A stretch of 64,000 nucleotides of DNA from Paraburkholderia silvatlantica. GTDB lineage: Bacteria; Pseudomonadota; Gammaproteobacteria; Burkholderiales; Burkholderiaceae. The number at the start of each line of letters is the position of its first letter. Within the stretch, counting starts at the first letter, position 1. Below are positions 25,525-34,053 of the stretch, one piece after another. The stretch covers positions 186,001 to 250,000 of the forward strand of contig NZ_QEOL01000005.1 in assembly GCF_003096715.1 (NCBI RefSeq), read 5' to 3'. The translations under genes were made by a program, and so were the position numbers. Under the pieces are notes generated by a model that saw only the letters and a program-made list of their open reading frames with translations, was not told the origin of the DNA and searched no databases.

Positions 25525-26361
25525 TCACAACCGAATCAACACCGCCCCGCAAGTCACCAGCGCACACGCCACCAAACGCCGCGCCGTGAGCTTCTCTTTC
25601 ATGAAGAGCCAGCCGATCAGCACGGCGAAAATCGACGAGAGTTCGCGCAGCGCGGAAACCATCGCGATCGGCAAATAACGGAACGCTTCGATCACGAGGC
25701 AATACGCCGTGAGCGCGAGCACCCCCGCGAGCATGCCGCGCGCGACCGCGGCCTTCGACGTGAACATCCGCGCCGCGCCGCCGCGCAGCTTGCAGACCAC
25801 GAGAAACTGCGGGACGTTCCAGAGCAGATACACCCACATGATGTAGCTGAGGCCATTGCCGGCCAGGCGCGCGCCGAGGCCGTCGATGATCGAATACATC
25901 GCGATGAACAGGCCCGTGAGCAGCGCATACGGAACGCTCTCGCCCGAAAAGCGCATGCCGCGGCGCAAGGCGAGCGACATGATGCCAAGCGATACGAGCG
26001 CGACGCCCGTAGCCGCGAGCCCATGCAGGTCTTCGTGCGCGAACACGAGCGCGCCCACGAACACGAGCAGCGGAGAAAGCCCGCGCGCGATCGGGTAGAT
26101 CTGCCCGAAGTCGCCGCTGCGATAGGCGCGGATCAGCGTGAAGCAGTACACGAACTCCAGCACCACCGATGCGGCGATATACGGCCAGCTTGCCGGCGCG
26201 GGCAGCGGCAGCACGCACACGGCGATCGCGCTCACGACGATGTACGGCACCGAGAACATGCCGAGCAGCCAGAGGCGGTCGCCCGAAAGGTGGAGGAAGG
26301 CGTTCCAGCTCGCGTGCATGAGTGCCGAGAGCAGGACCAGCAGAACGACGAAACTGGCCAT
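25525..26361 (-). CDS. EamA/DMT-family membrane transporter
   Basis: Membrane protein of 278 residues with ten predicted helices in two EamA repeats. Typical stretches are LMHASWNAFLHLSGDR near the N-terminus and ALRELSSIFAVLIGWLFMKEKL in the last repeat. Members export or import amino acids, nucleotide precursors or other metabolites; the substrate cannot be inferred. The gene is convergent with gabR and separated from phnE by a strong hairpin, so it has its own promoter in the 157-base gap. Confidence 0.85.
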   Translation of the reverse strand: MASFVVLLVLLSALMHASWNAFLHLSGDRLWLLGMFSVPYIVVSAIAVCVLPLPAPASWPYIAASVVLEFVYCFTLIRAYRSGDFGQIYPIARGLSPLLVFVGALVFAHEDLHGLAATGVALVSLGIMSLALRRGMRFSGESVPYALLTGLFIAMYSIIDGLGARLAGNGLSYIMWVYLLWNVPQFLVVCKLRGGAARMFTSKAAVARGMLAGVLALTAYCLVIEAFRYLPIAMVSALRELSSIFAVLIGWLFMKEKLTARRLVACALVTCGAVLIRL

Positions 26362-26458
26362 CGGGATTGCGAATCGAATGGTTTGTTGGTGGCGCGGCCC
26401 GTTGCGGCCGCAATCGTGTGATTATTCCAGCGAACGCGCATGGCCGCCAGAAATAGGG

Positions 26459-26508
26459 AAAAGCCGCGCGAGCCGCAGTTGTGTTTCTATCCGGCTCGCA
26501 CGGCTTTT
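26459..26508 (-). terminator. Long terminator hairpin after phnCDE
   Basis: AAAAGCCG (26459-26466) and CGAGCCG (26469-26475) pair with CGGCTCG (26492-26498) and CGGCTTTT (26501-26508), with a two-base internal mismatch. The minus strand ends in TTTT after the stem, 11 bases past the phnE stop. It is symmetrical enough to work in both directions. Confidence 0.85.
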
Positions 26509-26518
26509 GGGAATCGCG

Positions 26519-27412
26519 TCAGATCACGCGCGCACGCAGTCTTGCGGAGATCAGGTCGATGGCCGTGACGACGACGATCACCATGATGAGAACGGCGCTA
26601 GTCTGCTGATAATCGAACGAGCGGATTTCCTCATACAGCACGACGCCGATGCCGCCCGCGCCCACCATGCCCACCACCATCGCCGAGCGCACGTTCGACT
26701 CGAACCGGTAGAGCGCGTAAGAGATCCACAGCGGCATGACCTGGGGCAGCACGCCGTAGACGATCTCGTCGAGCGGCGAGGCGCCCGTCGCGCGCACGCC
26801 TTCCACGGGGCGAGGGTCGATGGCTTCCACCGCTTCCGCAAAAAGCTTCGCGAGCACGCCGGTGGTGTGCACCCACAAGGCGAGCACGCCCGCGAACGGC
26901 CCGAGACCCACGGCCACGATGAACAGCATCGCGAACACCATCTCGTTGATGGCGCGGCACGCGTCCATCAAACGGCGCACGGGATGCAGCACCCACGCGG
27001 GCGCGAGATTGTGCGCCGACATCAACCCGAACGGCACTGCGCAGACGATGGCGAGCGCCGTGCCCCACAGCGCCACGGCGACCGTGACCCACATTTCGTG
27101 GGCATATGTGCGCCATTCCGTGAAGTCCGGCGGGAAGAAGCCGCGCGCGAACGTGCCCATGTTCGCGGAGTCGGAGAACAGGTCGAGCGGGCGCATGTCC
27201 GCGCCGCGCCACGCCACGCTGAGCATCACGAAGACGATGGCCCAGAGCGCGAGCGAGGACCAGCTGCGCTTGCCTGCCTGCCTGGCCGCCGCAGCGGCGG
27301 CCGCTTTTGGCGCGAGGGCGGCGGCGGTCGATGTCGCCGCCGGTCCGGCAGCGGTCCTTGCGACCTCTGTCTGCGGCACGGCGCGTGAGCTGTCGAAATC
27401 CATTGCGCCCAT
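26519..27412 (-). CDS. phnE: Phosphonate ABC transporter permease
   Basis: Inner-membrane permease of 297 residues. It has an Ala-rich cytoplasmic N-terminus (about 1-50), then about six helices. The ABC-permease coupling loop is in [24 protein letters not shown]. The [19 protein letters not shown] and [16 protein letters not shown] stretches match PhnE. ATG 27412 overlaps the phnD stop (TAATG); a second ATG three codons later is also possible. It completes phnCDE, which imports phosphonates or phosphite. Confidence 0.93.
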   Translation of the reverse strand: MGAMDFDSSRAVPQTEVARTAAGPAATSTAAALAPKAAAAAAARQAGKRSWSSLALWAIVFVMLSVAWRGADMRPLDLFSDSANMGTFARGFFPPDFTEWRTYAHEMWVTVAVALWGTALAIVCAVPFGLMSAHNLAPAWVLHPVRRLMDACRAINEMVFAMLFIVAVGLGPFAGVLALWVHTTGVLAKLFAEAVEAIDPRPVEGVRATGASPLDEIVYGVLPQVMPLWISYALYRFESNVRSAMVVGMVGAGGIGVVLYEEIRSFDYQQTSAVLIMVIVVVTAIDLISARLRARVI

Positions 27413-28398
27413 TACGGCTTCGCGGGTGCGGCGAGCGCGCCGATCTTCGCGTCGATGGCCGCGATCTGGCTCTTGCGGTCGTCGTCGGAGAGATGCGTGT
27501 CGGCGGCGATCTTCTCTTTCTGCTGGAACAGCGCGACCTGGCGGATCGGCAGGAGCTGCGCGTCCGTGGCGGGCGCGAAGCCTGCGTAGCCGGTGATGTC
27601 GGCCATGATCTTCTTCTCGCGCGGGTCGGTCTTCGCGTAGTGGTAGAAGAAGTCGCGCAGCTTCTGCCTGGTGGCTTCGGGCAGATCCTTGCGATACACG
27701 AGCGGATCGGACGGAATGAGCGGCGAGGTCCACAATACGCGCACCTGGGCAAAGCGGTCCGGATGCTTTTGTTGCAGTGTGGAAAGCTCGATGGTGTTGT
27801 TGGTGGCGATATCCACCTTGTTGTTCACCACGGCAAGGAGGTTCGCTTCGTGGCTCGAAGGCAGCACGGTCTTGAAGTTCGTCGCGTTCACCGAAATGCC
27901 GTGCTGCGCGAAGAGGTAATAGCCCGGAATCAGGGTGCCCGAGGTCGAATTGGGGTCGCCCCAGCCGAGCGTGAGATCCTTCGTATTCTTGAACACATCG
28001 TCGAGCGTCTTCACGCGGCTGTTCACGTTGGTGATGAGCACCGACTTGTAGCCCGTGTCGCCGTTCGCGTAGAGCACCTTCGCGAAGATCTCGCCATTCG
28101 AACGGTCCACGGCTTCCATGGCCGAAGCGTTGCCGAAGTAGCCGATTTGCACCTTGTTGAAGCGCATGGCTTCGATGATGCCCGAGTAGTCGGTGGCGAA
28201 GAACGCGCTCACGTGCAGGCCGGTCTGCTTGTTCAGGTCGTCGATGAACGGTTGCCAGCGTTGCTTGAGCACCGCCGACGAGTCGGTCGAGATAATGCCG
28301 AAGCTGAGGTCTTCCGCGTGAGCGGCCGCGCTGCCGAGCGAGGCAAACGCGACGGCGCCGGCGGCGCACCAGGAGAGCATGGAGCGGAACAGTTTCAT
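27412..28398 (-). CDS. phnD: Phosphonate ABC transporter substrate-binding protein
   Basis: Periplasmic binding protein of 328 residues with a signal peptide ([10 protein letters not shown]...AAHA), then [45 protein letters not shown] and [19 protein letters not shown], the ligand-pocket Ser/Thr stretch of PhnD. The ATG 28396-28398 is required by the signal peptide; the upstream in-frame sequence is a shadow of phnC. It lies 56 bases after phnC and overlaps phnE. Alternative names for similar proteins are PtxB (phosphite), so exact ligand range is open. Confidence 0.94.
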   Translation of the reverse strand: MKLFRSMLSWCAAGAVAFASLGSAAAHAEDLSFGIISTDSSAVLKQRWQPFIDDLNKQTGLHVSAFFATDYSGIIEAMRFNKVQIGYFGNASAMEAVDRSNGEIFAKVLYANGDTGYKSVLITNVNSRVKTLDDVFKNTKDLTLGWGDPNSTSGTLIPGYYLFAQHGISVNATNFKTVLPSSHEANLLAVVNNKVDIATNNTIELSTLQQKHPDRFAQVRVLWTSPLIPSDPLVYRKDLPEATRQKLRDFFYHYAKTDPREKKIMADITGYAGFAPATDAQLLPIRQVALFQQKEKIAADTHLSDDDRKSQIAAIDAKIGALAAPAKP

Positions 28399-28454
28399 TG
28401 GGCGGTCCGTGGTGAGGGGAAACGTTGCGGGTTGGTAAAGGTTGGCTTGCGTGA

Positions 28455-29282
28455 TCAGGCCGCGCGAGGCTGCGCACCGAAGCGCGTTGCCGCGGACGGC
28501 GCAGCATCGGGTTCGAGCAGCTCGCGTGCGGCGTTGCCATAAAGCTGCTGCAGCAGGGCGGGCGTGAGCGCCGACGATGCGCCGTCGTACACCACGCGCC
28601 CGTCGCGCAGCGCAATGGTGCGCGGGCAATACTCCATGGCGATATCCACCTGATGCAGCGAGACGACCACCGTCAAGCCGTGATCGCGGTTGAGCATGCG
28701 CATCATGTCCATCACGCGCCGCGACGATGCGGGATCGAGCGAAGCGATGGGTTCGTCCGCGAGAATGAGGCGGGCGCGCTGCACGAGCGCGCGGGCGAGC
28801 GCCGCGCGCTGCTGCTGGCCGCCCGAGAGATTCGAGGCGCGCTCGGCGGCCTTGTGCGCGATGCCGACTTCGCCGAGCGCAGCAAGCATCAGCTCGCGCT
28901 CGGCGCGCGGAAAGCGGCCCGTGAGGCGCCGCCACAACGGTAGCCGCGACAGTGCGCCGATCAGCACATTCGTTTCGACCGTGAGGCGATGGACGAGATT
29001 GAACTGCTGAAACACAAAGCCGATGTCGCGGCGAATGCGGCGCACTTCGCGCACGATGCGGCCGTCCTGCTGGATAGGACGACCAAGAATCTCGATGCGC
29101 GAAGGCTGCGGGTCGGAAGCCGTGAAGCCCGCAATATGGCGTAGCAAGGTCGATTTGCCCGAGCCCGATGCGCCGATGAGCGCGACCATTTCGCCAACGC
29201 CTACGCGCAGGTCGATCTCGTCGAGTGCCTTGCGGCCGCTGTCGAAGCTTTTCGAGAGGCGTTCGATGCGTATGGCGTCCAT
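28455..29282 (-). CDS. phnC: Phosphonate ABC transporter ATP-binding protein
   Basis: ATPase of 275 residues with Walker [10 protein letters not shown] (37-45), [20 protein letters not shown] (typical of PhnC), signature [13 protein letters not shown] and Walker [13 protein letters not shown]. First gene of phnCDE. The 400-base upstream gap holds a CGTCTAGACG palindrome shared with the phnF-phnG promoter and a Pho-box-like sequence, so both PhnF and PhoB control are plausible. Confidence 0.94.
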   Translation of the reverse strand: MDAIRIERLSKSFDSGRKALDEIDLRVGVGEMVALIGASGSGKSTLLRHIAGFTASDPQPSRIEILGRPIQQDGRIVREVRRIRRDIGFVFQQFNLVHRLTVETNVLIGALSRLPLWRRLTGRFPRAERELMLAALGEVGIAHKAAERASNLSGGQQQRAALARALVQRARLILADEPIASLDPASSRRVMDMMRMLNRDHGLTVVVSLHQVDIAMEYCPRTIALRDGRVVYDGASSALTPALLQQLYGNAARELLEPDAAPSAATRFGAQPRAA

Positions 29283-29354
29283 AACGATCCGTCGCTGTGT
29301 AGTCGAGGGCTCATTCTAGGAAGCGACTGTGACGGTTGAGTGAAGGTGTCGCGA

Positions 29355-29364
29355 CGTCTAGACG
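29355..29364. promoter_or_regulatory. CGTCTAGACG palindrome upstream of phnC, probable second PhnF site
   Basis: A 10-bp perfect palindrome identical to the core of the 18-bp palindrome between phnG and phnF. It lies 73 bases before the phnC ATG. The TCTAGA hexamer is scarce in this GC-rich window, so the match is unlikely to be chance, but the palindrome is shorter here. Confidence 0.55.
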
Positions 29365-29412
29365 ACTACATGTTTTGCGGCCTCCACCGGCGCGGCAAAA
29401 ATCGCGGGAGAT

Positions 29413-29430
29413 GTGACAGAGGCATGACGC
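29413..29430 (-). promoter_or_regulatory. Candidate Pho box upstream of phnC
   Basis: On the minus strand, GCGTCAT-GCCT-CTGTCAC: two 7-base repeats with 4-base spacing, 12 of 14 positions matching the PhoB pattern CTGTCAT-N4-CTGTCAY. It points toward phnC, about 131 bases before its ATG and upstream of the PhnF-like site, the arrangement expected of an activated and repressed promoter. Confidence 0.45.
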
Positions 29431-29579
29431 CAAACATCTGTCACGCTCAATATCATGGGAAGCGGCTATATTGATGGGCAGCGTACGTGCTGTCCCTGGT
29501 TTTCCTGACTTGTTGCTGACTCATTGTCGACAGGGGCGGCGCTCGCAAGGCAGTTGTAGACAATGCGGCCGCACGCGGC

Positions 29580-29649
29580 GGCCCCGATCTACGCGACCCG
29601 ATCTGGGCGACCCGATCTGGGCGACCCGATCCGGGCGACCCGACCTGGG
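29580..29649. repeat. Tandem 14-bp repeats before the M14 peptidase gene
   Basis: Four clear units at 29594, 29608, 29622 and 29636 (consensus CGACCCGATCTGGG), flanked by a degenerate unit at 29580 and another after 29650. The array ends about 37 bases before the peptidase ATG, so it lies in the promoter or leader. The rest of the gap 29283-29686 holds the phnC control sites and no gene. Confidence 0.8.
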
Positions 29650-29686
29650 CGGCCCCATCCGAACGAGCGATGAAACCCGGCGCCAT

Positions 29687-30721
29687 ATGCAGGCACTGAG
29701 CTTCCTACCTGACAGCTTCGAGGAATACGAGGACCTCAAGACGATCCTCGATGCCGGCGCACGCTGGCTCGACATTCGCAGCGAGGGCGAAGTCGAGGTG
29801 CGCGGCCGCACGTTTCCTCTATATGTGGCGGCAATCGGTTCGCGCGATCCGGCCGCGCCCGGTATTGGTTTTTTCGGCGGCATTCACGGGCTCGAACGCA
29901 TTGGCTCGCAGCTCGTACTCGACTACATGCGCGCGCTGGTGGGGCGGCTTGCCTGGGACGAACTGCTCCTGCGCCAGCTCGAGTCCGTGCGCATCGTGTT
30001 CGCGCCGATCCTCAATCCCGGCGGCATGTGGCTCGCCACGCGGGCGAATCCGAACGGCGTCGACCTCATGCGCAACGCGCCGCAGGATGCCGACGAGCGC
30101 GTGCCCTTTCTTGCGGGCGGCCAGCGTCTCGGCTCGTGGCTGCCGTGGTATCGGGGGCGGCGCGGCGCGGCCATGGAGATCGAGGCGCTGGCGCTGCTGA
30201 AGATCGTCGACGAAGAACTCACGCGGCGTCCGCTTTCCTTCGCGCTCGACTGCCATTCCGGTTACGGCTGGACCGACAGCATCTGGTTTCCGTACGCGCG
30301 CACGCGCCGCCTCATACGCCATCTGCCCGAAATGTATGTGCTCAAGACGATGTTCGAGCGCGCGCATCCGCATCACGGCTACACCTTCGAGCCGCAGAGC
30401 CACCAATATTTGCTGCACGGCGACTTGTGGGATTGCGCGTACGATCGCGCGCCCGGCAGCAACATCTTCCTGCCGCTCACACTCGAATTGGGCTCGTGGC
30501 TGTGGATCAAGAAGAACCCGCGCCAGATCTTTTCGCGCCAGGGCATGTTCAACCCGCTCCTGCAGCATCGCACCGCGCGTGTATTGCGGCGTCACGCGAA
30601 CCTGTTCGAGTTCCTCACACGCGCCGCGTATTCCGCGCCGCGCTGGCTGCCCGAGGGCGTGATCCGCGATGAGGTGCTGAAAAGCGCGATCGGGCACTGG
30701 TACCGCAAGCCGGGCACATGA
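29687..30721 (+). CDS. M14-like zinc carboxypeptidase family protein
   Basis: Protein of 344 residues with the M14 zinc pattern: FFGGIHGLERIGSQ (H-x2-E) followed after about 130 residues by ALDCHSGYGWTD (His). The region between has PILNPGGMWLATRANPNGVDLMRN, matching substrate-binding residues (N-P-G, N-x-V-D-L-x-R-N) of this family. There is no signal peptide, so it is probably cytosolic. The ATG 29687 is chosen because upstream in-frame sequence is the tandem repeat. Its stop overlaps the next gene (ATGA). The substrate is unknown; a peptidase, amidase or deacylase role is possible. Confidence 0.75.
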   Translation: MQALSFLPDSFEEYEDLKTILDAGARWLDIRSEGEVEVRGRTFPLYVAAIGSRDPAAPGIGFFGGIHGLERIGSQLVLDYMRALVGRLAWDELLLRQLESVRIVFAPILNPGGMWLATRANPNGVDLMRNAPQDADERVPFLAGGQRLGSWLPWYRGRRGAAMEIEALALLKIVDEELTRRPLSFALDCHSGYGWTDSIWFPYARTRRLIRHLPEMYVLKTMFERAHPHHGYTFEPQSHQYLLHGDLWDCAYDRAPGSNIFLPLTLELGSWLWIKKNPRQIFSRQGMFNPLLQHRTARVLRRHANLFEFLTRAAYSAPRWLPEGVIRDEVLKSAIGHWYRKPGT

Positions 30722-31500
30722 GCGAACCGTGGATCCTGCTGCGCGGCCTCACGCGCGAATCGCGCCACTGGGGAGCGTTCGCCGAATTGCTTGCGGCGCG
30801 CGACGGCGTGCTGCCCATCGACCTGCCGGGCAATGGCGCCGCGGCGCACGTCCGTTCGCCGCTCGCGGTGGCCGGCTACGTGGATGCGCTGCGAGCCGAA
30901 GCGCAGCGGCGCGGCGCACGCGCGCCTTACCGCGTGCTGGCGATGTCGCTGGGCGGTATGGTGGCGACGGCGTGGGCGCTGCGTTATGCCGGCGAAATCG
31001 GGCGGCTCGTGCTCGTAAACACGAGCATGCGGCCGCATAGCCGCGTATACGAGCGTTTGCGGCCTGCGGCGTGGCCCGCGCTCGTGCGCGTGGCGCGGCA
31101 CTGGGATGGCGGCGACATGACCGAGACGCTGATCCACGGCCTCACCTGCGCGCGCCGCGATACGCTCGCTGCCGACCTCGAAACGTGGTGCGCGATCCGC
31201 GCGAGCGCTCATGTGAGTCGCGCGAACGCGCTGCGCCAACTGGCCGCCGCCGCGCGCTTCAAGGCGCGCGCCGTGCCGCGCTGTGCGGTGCTCGTGGTGT
31301 CGTCGCGCGGCGACCGGCTCGTGAATCCCGTGTGTTCGGCGCGGCTCGCGCGAGCCTGGGGGGCGCCGCACGTGGAGCATCCGTGGGCGGGGCACGATCT
31401 GCCGCATGACGATCCGCAATGGCTTGTCGACACGCTCCACGCGGGCCAAATCACGGCAAGCGCCGCGAACGCCGCGGGCCGGGCCGCCGGGCGCGGCTGA
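30718..31500 (+). CDS. Alpha/beta-fold hydrolase coupled to the M14 protein
   Basis: Hydrolase of 260 residues with the nucleophile elbow AMSLGGM (Ser about 81), strand WILLRGLTRESRHWGAF at the N-terminus, the acid in SSRGDRLV and the His in WAGHDLPHDDP, so a complete Ser-Asp-His triad. It resembles MhpC/BioH-type esterases. It begins inside the stop of the M14 gene (ATGA), so the two products are made together and may act on the same substrate. The C-terminus is Ala/Gly-rich. Substrate unknown. Confidence 0.8.
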   Translation: MSEPWILLRGLTRESRHWGAFAELLAARDGVLPIDLPGNGAAAHVRSPLAVAGYVDALRAEAQRRGARAPYRVLAMSLGGMVATAWALRYAGEIGRLVLVNTSMRPHSRVYERLRPAAWPALVRVARHWDGGDMTETLIHGLTCARRDTLAADLETWCAIRASAHVSRANALRQLAAAARFKARAVPRCAVLVVSSRGDRLVNPVCSARLARAWGAPHVEHPWAGHDLPHDDPQWLVDTLHAGQITASAANAAGRAAGRG

Positions 31501-31597
31501 ACGGTGCCGCGCCGCGTGCGCGCTGCCCGCATCGCCGGTCCGGCGATTGCCCCATAATACGCAAACTCATCCGGCACTTTCAGGACGATTTCCAGAC

Positions 31598-32665
31598 ATG
31601 AACGACAAACCCGCCATTGGCGCCGCCGTGCCGCGCCTCACGAGCCTTTCGCACGGCGGCGGCTGCGGCTGCAAGATCGCGCCGGGCGTGCTTTCCGCGC
31701 TGCTCGCCCGCAGCACGCCGCTTACCGCCGCGTTTCCGAACCTGCTGGTCGGCACCGAGACCGCCGACGACGCCGCCGTCTACAAGCTCAACGACGAGCA
31801 GGCCATCGTCGCGACCACGGACTTCTTCATGCCGATCGTCGACGACCCGTACGACTTCGGCCGTATCGCCGCAACCAACGCGCTCTCGGACGTCTACGCC
31901 ATGGGCGGCAAGCCGATCCTCGCCCTGGCGCTCGTGGGCATGCCGATCAACGTGCTGCCGCACGACGTGATCGCGCAGGTGCTGCGCGGCGGCGAGGACG
32001 TGTGCGCGGCGGCGGGCATTCCCGTGGCGGGCGGGCATTCGATCGACTCCGTGGAGCCCATTTACGGGCTGGCTGCGCTCGGCGTGGTGCATCCCGAGCG
32101 CGTGAAGCGCAACGCGTCGGCACAAGCCGGCGACGTGCTCGTGCTCGGCAAGCCGCTGGGCGTGGGCGTGCTGTCCGCCGCGCTCAAGAAGGAAATGCTC
32201 GGCGACGCGGGCTACAAGGCGATGGTGGCCGCCGCGACCCTGCTCAACAAGCCGGGCGCGACGCTGGCGCAACTGCCGGGCGTGCACGCCATGACCGACG
32301 TGACGGGCTTCGGCCTGCTCGGCCACACGCTCGAAATTGCGCGCGGCGCGAATCTCACCGCGCGCGTGCATTACGCCGGCCTGCCGTGGCTGCCGGGCGT
32401 GCAGAAGTTCGTCGATGACGGTGTCTACACGGGCGCTTCGGGCCGCAACTGGGCCTCGTACGGCGACGCCGTCACGCTCGCGCCCAGCCTGCCCGAAAGC
32501 GCGCGCACGCTGCTCACCGACCCGCAAACCTCGGGCGGCCTGCTCGTGGCCTGCGCCCCGGAAAACGTGGAAGACGTGCTGGCGATCTTCCGCGCGGAAG
32601 GCTTTAGCGACGCGCGAGTGATCGGCGAACTGAGCGAAGGCCCGGCGCGCGTGGACGTCGCGTGA
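31598..32665 (+). CDS. selD: Selenide, water dikinase
   Basis: ATP-dependent enzyme of 355 residues that makes selenophosphate for selenocysteine and selenouridine. The N-terminal Gly-rich segment SHGGGCGCKIAPG carries the catalytic position as Cys23 (not Sec) and Lys26. The four Asp of the AIR-synthase-like fold appear in DDAAVYKL, TTDFFMPIVDDPYDFGRIAATNALSDVYAMGG and GGHSIDS; MTDVTGFGLLGH follows. ATG 31598 starts at the motif-proper distance; the longer frame overlaps the hydrolase. No selA, selB or mnmH is nearby, so partners are elsewhere. Confidence 0.95.
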   Translation: MNDKPAIGAAVPRLTSLSHGGGCGCKIAPGVLSALLARSTPLTAAFPNLLVGTETADDAAVYKLNDEQAIVATTDFFMPIVDDPYDFGRIAATNALSDVYAMGGKPILALALVGMPINVLPHDVIAQVLRGGEDVCAAAGIPVAGGHSIDSVEPIYGLAALGVVHPERVKRNASAQAGDVLVLGKPLGVGVLSAALKKEMLGDAGYKAMVAAATLLNKPGATLAQLPGVHAMTDVTGFGLLGHTLEIARGANLTARVHYAGLPWLPGVQKFVDDGVYTGASGRNWASYGDAVTLAPSLPESARTLLTDPQTSGGLLVACAPENVEDVLAIFRAEGFSDARVIGELSEGPARVDVA

Positions 32666-32672
32666 GGGCCGT

Positions 32673-33578
32673 ATGAGCGGAGAATCGCCGAAAGCCATTT
32701 TCTACGCGCTTGCTGCGAACCTGGGCATTGCGGTCTGCAAGTACGCTGCCGCCGCGTTCACGGGCTCGGGATCGATGTTCGCGGAGGCGATTCACTCCAC
32801 GGCCGACTGCGGCAATCAACTGCTGCTGCTCTTCGGCCTGCGCCAGTCGCGCGAGCCGCCCACGCCGCTGCATCCCATGGGCACGGGCCGCGCGATCAAC
32901 TTCTATTCGCTGCTCGTGGCGCTGCTGCTGTTCTTCGTGGGCGGCGCGTTTTCGGTCTACGAGGGCGTGCATCGGCTGATTGCGCGTGAGCCGTTGCGAT
33001 TCGTGTATGTGGCGCTCGTCGTGCTCGGTATTTCCGTGGTGCTCGAAGCGTTTTCGCTTTACGGCGCGATGCGTGAGATTCGCAAGGGCGCGCCCACGAA
33101 ATCGCTGTGGCGCTGGGCGCGCGAAACGCGCGACTCCGACCTGCTCGTCGTAGCGGGCGAGGACATTGCCGCGCTGGCGGGTCTCGCCATTGCGTTCGCC
33201 GCCGTGCTGCTCACCGTGATTACGGGCAATCCGGTATGGGACGCGTGCGGCTCGATCGGCGTGGGCATTCTGCTCATGCTGATTGCGTGGTTCATCGCGC
33301 GCGAAGTGAAGTCGATGATCGTCGGCGAATCGGCAAGCCCGGAAATGCGGCGCGATATCGAATCGTTCCTGCGCGCGCGGCCCGAGATTCGCAGCATCAT
33401 CAGCCTCATTACCCTGCAATGGGGCAGGGAGGTGATGGTGGCGGTGCAGTGCGAAATGCTCGACTACGACCACAGCCGCACCATGGTCGAAGCGATCAAC
33501 GAGATCGAAGCCGATCTTCAGGCGCGCTTTCCCCTCGTGCGCTGGGTGTTCTTTGAGCCGGATTTCTTGAACCGGTAA
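32673..33578 (+). CDS. Cation diffusion facilitator (CDF) family transporter
   Basis: Membrane transporter of 301 residues with about six helices: GSGSMFAEAIHSTADCGNQLLLLFG (metal-site helix II with H-x3-D), RAINFYSLLVALLLFFVGGAFSV, and a C-terminal cytoplasmic domain (about 215-300, ending WVFFEPDFLNR). It belongs to the ZNT9-like branch; Zn/Mn/Fe efflux is the family role. It begins eight bases after the selD stop with GAGG as ribosome site, so it is cotranscribed with selD. A functional link with selenium is not established. Confidence 0.85.
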   Translation: MSGESPKAIFYALAANLGIAVCKYAAAAFTGSGSMFAEAIHSTADCGNQLLLLFGLRQSREPPTPLHPMGTGRAINFYSLLVALLLFFVGGAFSVYEGVHRLIAREPLRFVYVALVVLGISVVLEAFSLYGAMREIRKGAPTKSLWRWARETRDSDLLVVAGEDIAALAGLAIAFAAVLLTVITGNPVWDACGSIGVGILLMLIAWFIAREVKSMIVGESASPEMRRDIESFLRARPEIRSIISLITLQWGREVMVAVQCEMLDYDHSRTMVEAINEIEADLQARFPLVRWVFFEPDFLNR

Positions 33579-33582
33579 TGCA

Positions 33583-33617
33583 AGGGCCCGGCGGTCGCGA
33601 AGCCGCCGGGCCCTTTC
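33583..33617 (+). terminator. Rho-independent terminator after the CDF gene
   Basis: AGGGCCCGGCGG (33583-33594) pairs with CCGCCGGGCCCT (33603-33614) around an 8-base loop, followed by TTT. It starts five bases after the CDF stop and ends the selD unit. Confidence 0.8.
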
Positions 33618-33650
33618 GCACGTTTCACATCTTCACGTGCGCTTGAACTT

Positions 33651-33725
33651 TCAATGCCGGAACGGCGTCCACACGGGCGTGGTGTTGTCCCATTGCTCGA
33701 GTTCGGAAGGTACGATCGGATTCAT
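33651..33725 (-). CDS. Candidate 24-residue peptide gene
   Basis: A 24-codon ORF on the minus strand, starting MNPIVPSELEQWDN and ending FRH, with AAGGAG six bases before its ATG (33723-33725), about as good a ribosome site as any in the window. The peptide has two Trp, is acidic in the centre and has no membrane segment. It follows the DUF4148 gene by 55 bases on the same strand, so the two may share a transcript. It matches no family I know; PqqA was considered but its E-x3-Y motif is missing. Expression is not shown. Confidence 0.45.
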   Translation of the reverse strand: MNPIVPSELEQWDNTTPVWTPFRH

Positions 33726-33780
33726 GTTGGACTCCTTCGTTTTTCGTCCTGCAATCGAAATGCCGATGCGTCTCGCCGGC

Positions 33781-34053
33781 TTATTCGCCAGCCTGCGCAA
33801 CACGTTGGGCTCTGTTCGCGCGGCCTTCCTGCAGCGCGATGCGTTGCGCTTGCGTGCGGCCGATCAGGCTTTGCTCGGGGTAGCTCGTCTTGTTCAGCGA
33901 AGGCAGCGTGCCGTCGCGATACGCGGCAACGATTTCCGCTTTCACTTCGGCACGGGTTTTCGGGGCGCTATTGTCCTGGGCGAACGCCGACGCGCTGGCG
34001 GCGAGCGAGAGAACGAGCGTGGCGCCAATGGCGGTTGCGAGAGTGCGTTTCAT
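33781..34053 (-). CDS. DUF4148 domain secreted protein
   Basis: Small exported protein of 90 residues. A signal peptide (MKRTLATAIGATLVLSLAASASAFA) is followed by TRAEVKAEIVAAYRDGTLPSLNKTSYPEQSLIG, the DUF4148 signature common in many copies in Burkholderia genomes. Function unknown; periplasmic location is inferred. ATG 34051-34053 has AGGAG six bases upstream; an ORF to 34191 is not supported. A 24-codon ORF follows it. Confidence 0.88.
   Translation of the reverse strand: MKRTLATAIGATLVLSLAASASAFAQDNSAPKTRAEVKAEIVAAYRDGTLPSLNKTSYPEQSLIGRTQAQRIALQEGRANRAQRVAQAGE

Noticed and set aside
336-29649. Tandem repeats at 336-383 and 29580-29649 considered as CRISPR
   Set aside because: Units of 14-16 bases are contiguous, with no spacers and no cas genes; they are simple tandem repeats.
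33651-33725. PqqA-like precursor considered for the 24-codon ORF
   Set aside because: The E-x3-Y crosslinking motif is absent and no pqqBCDE genes are near.
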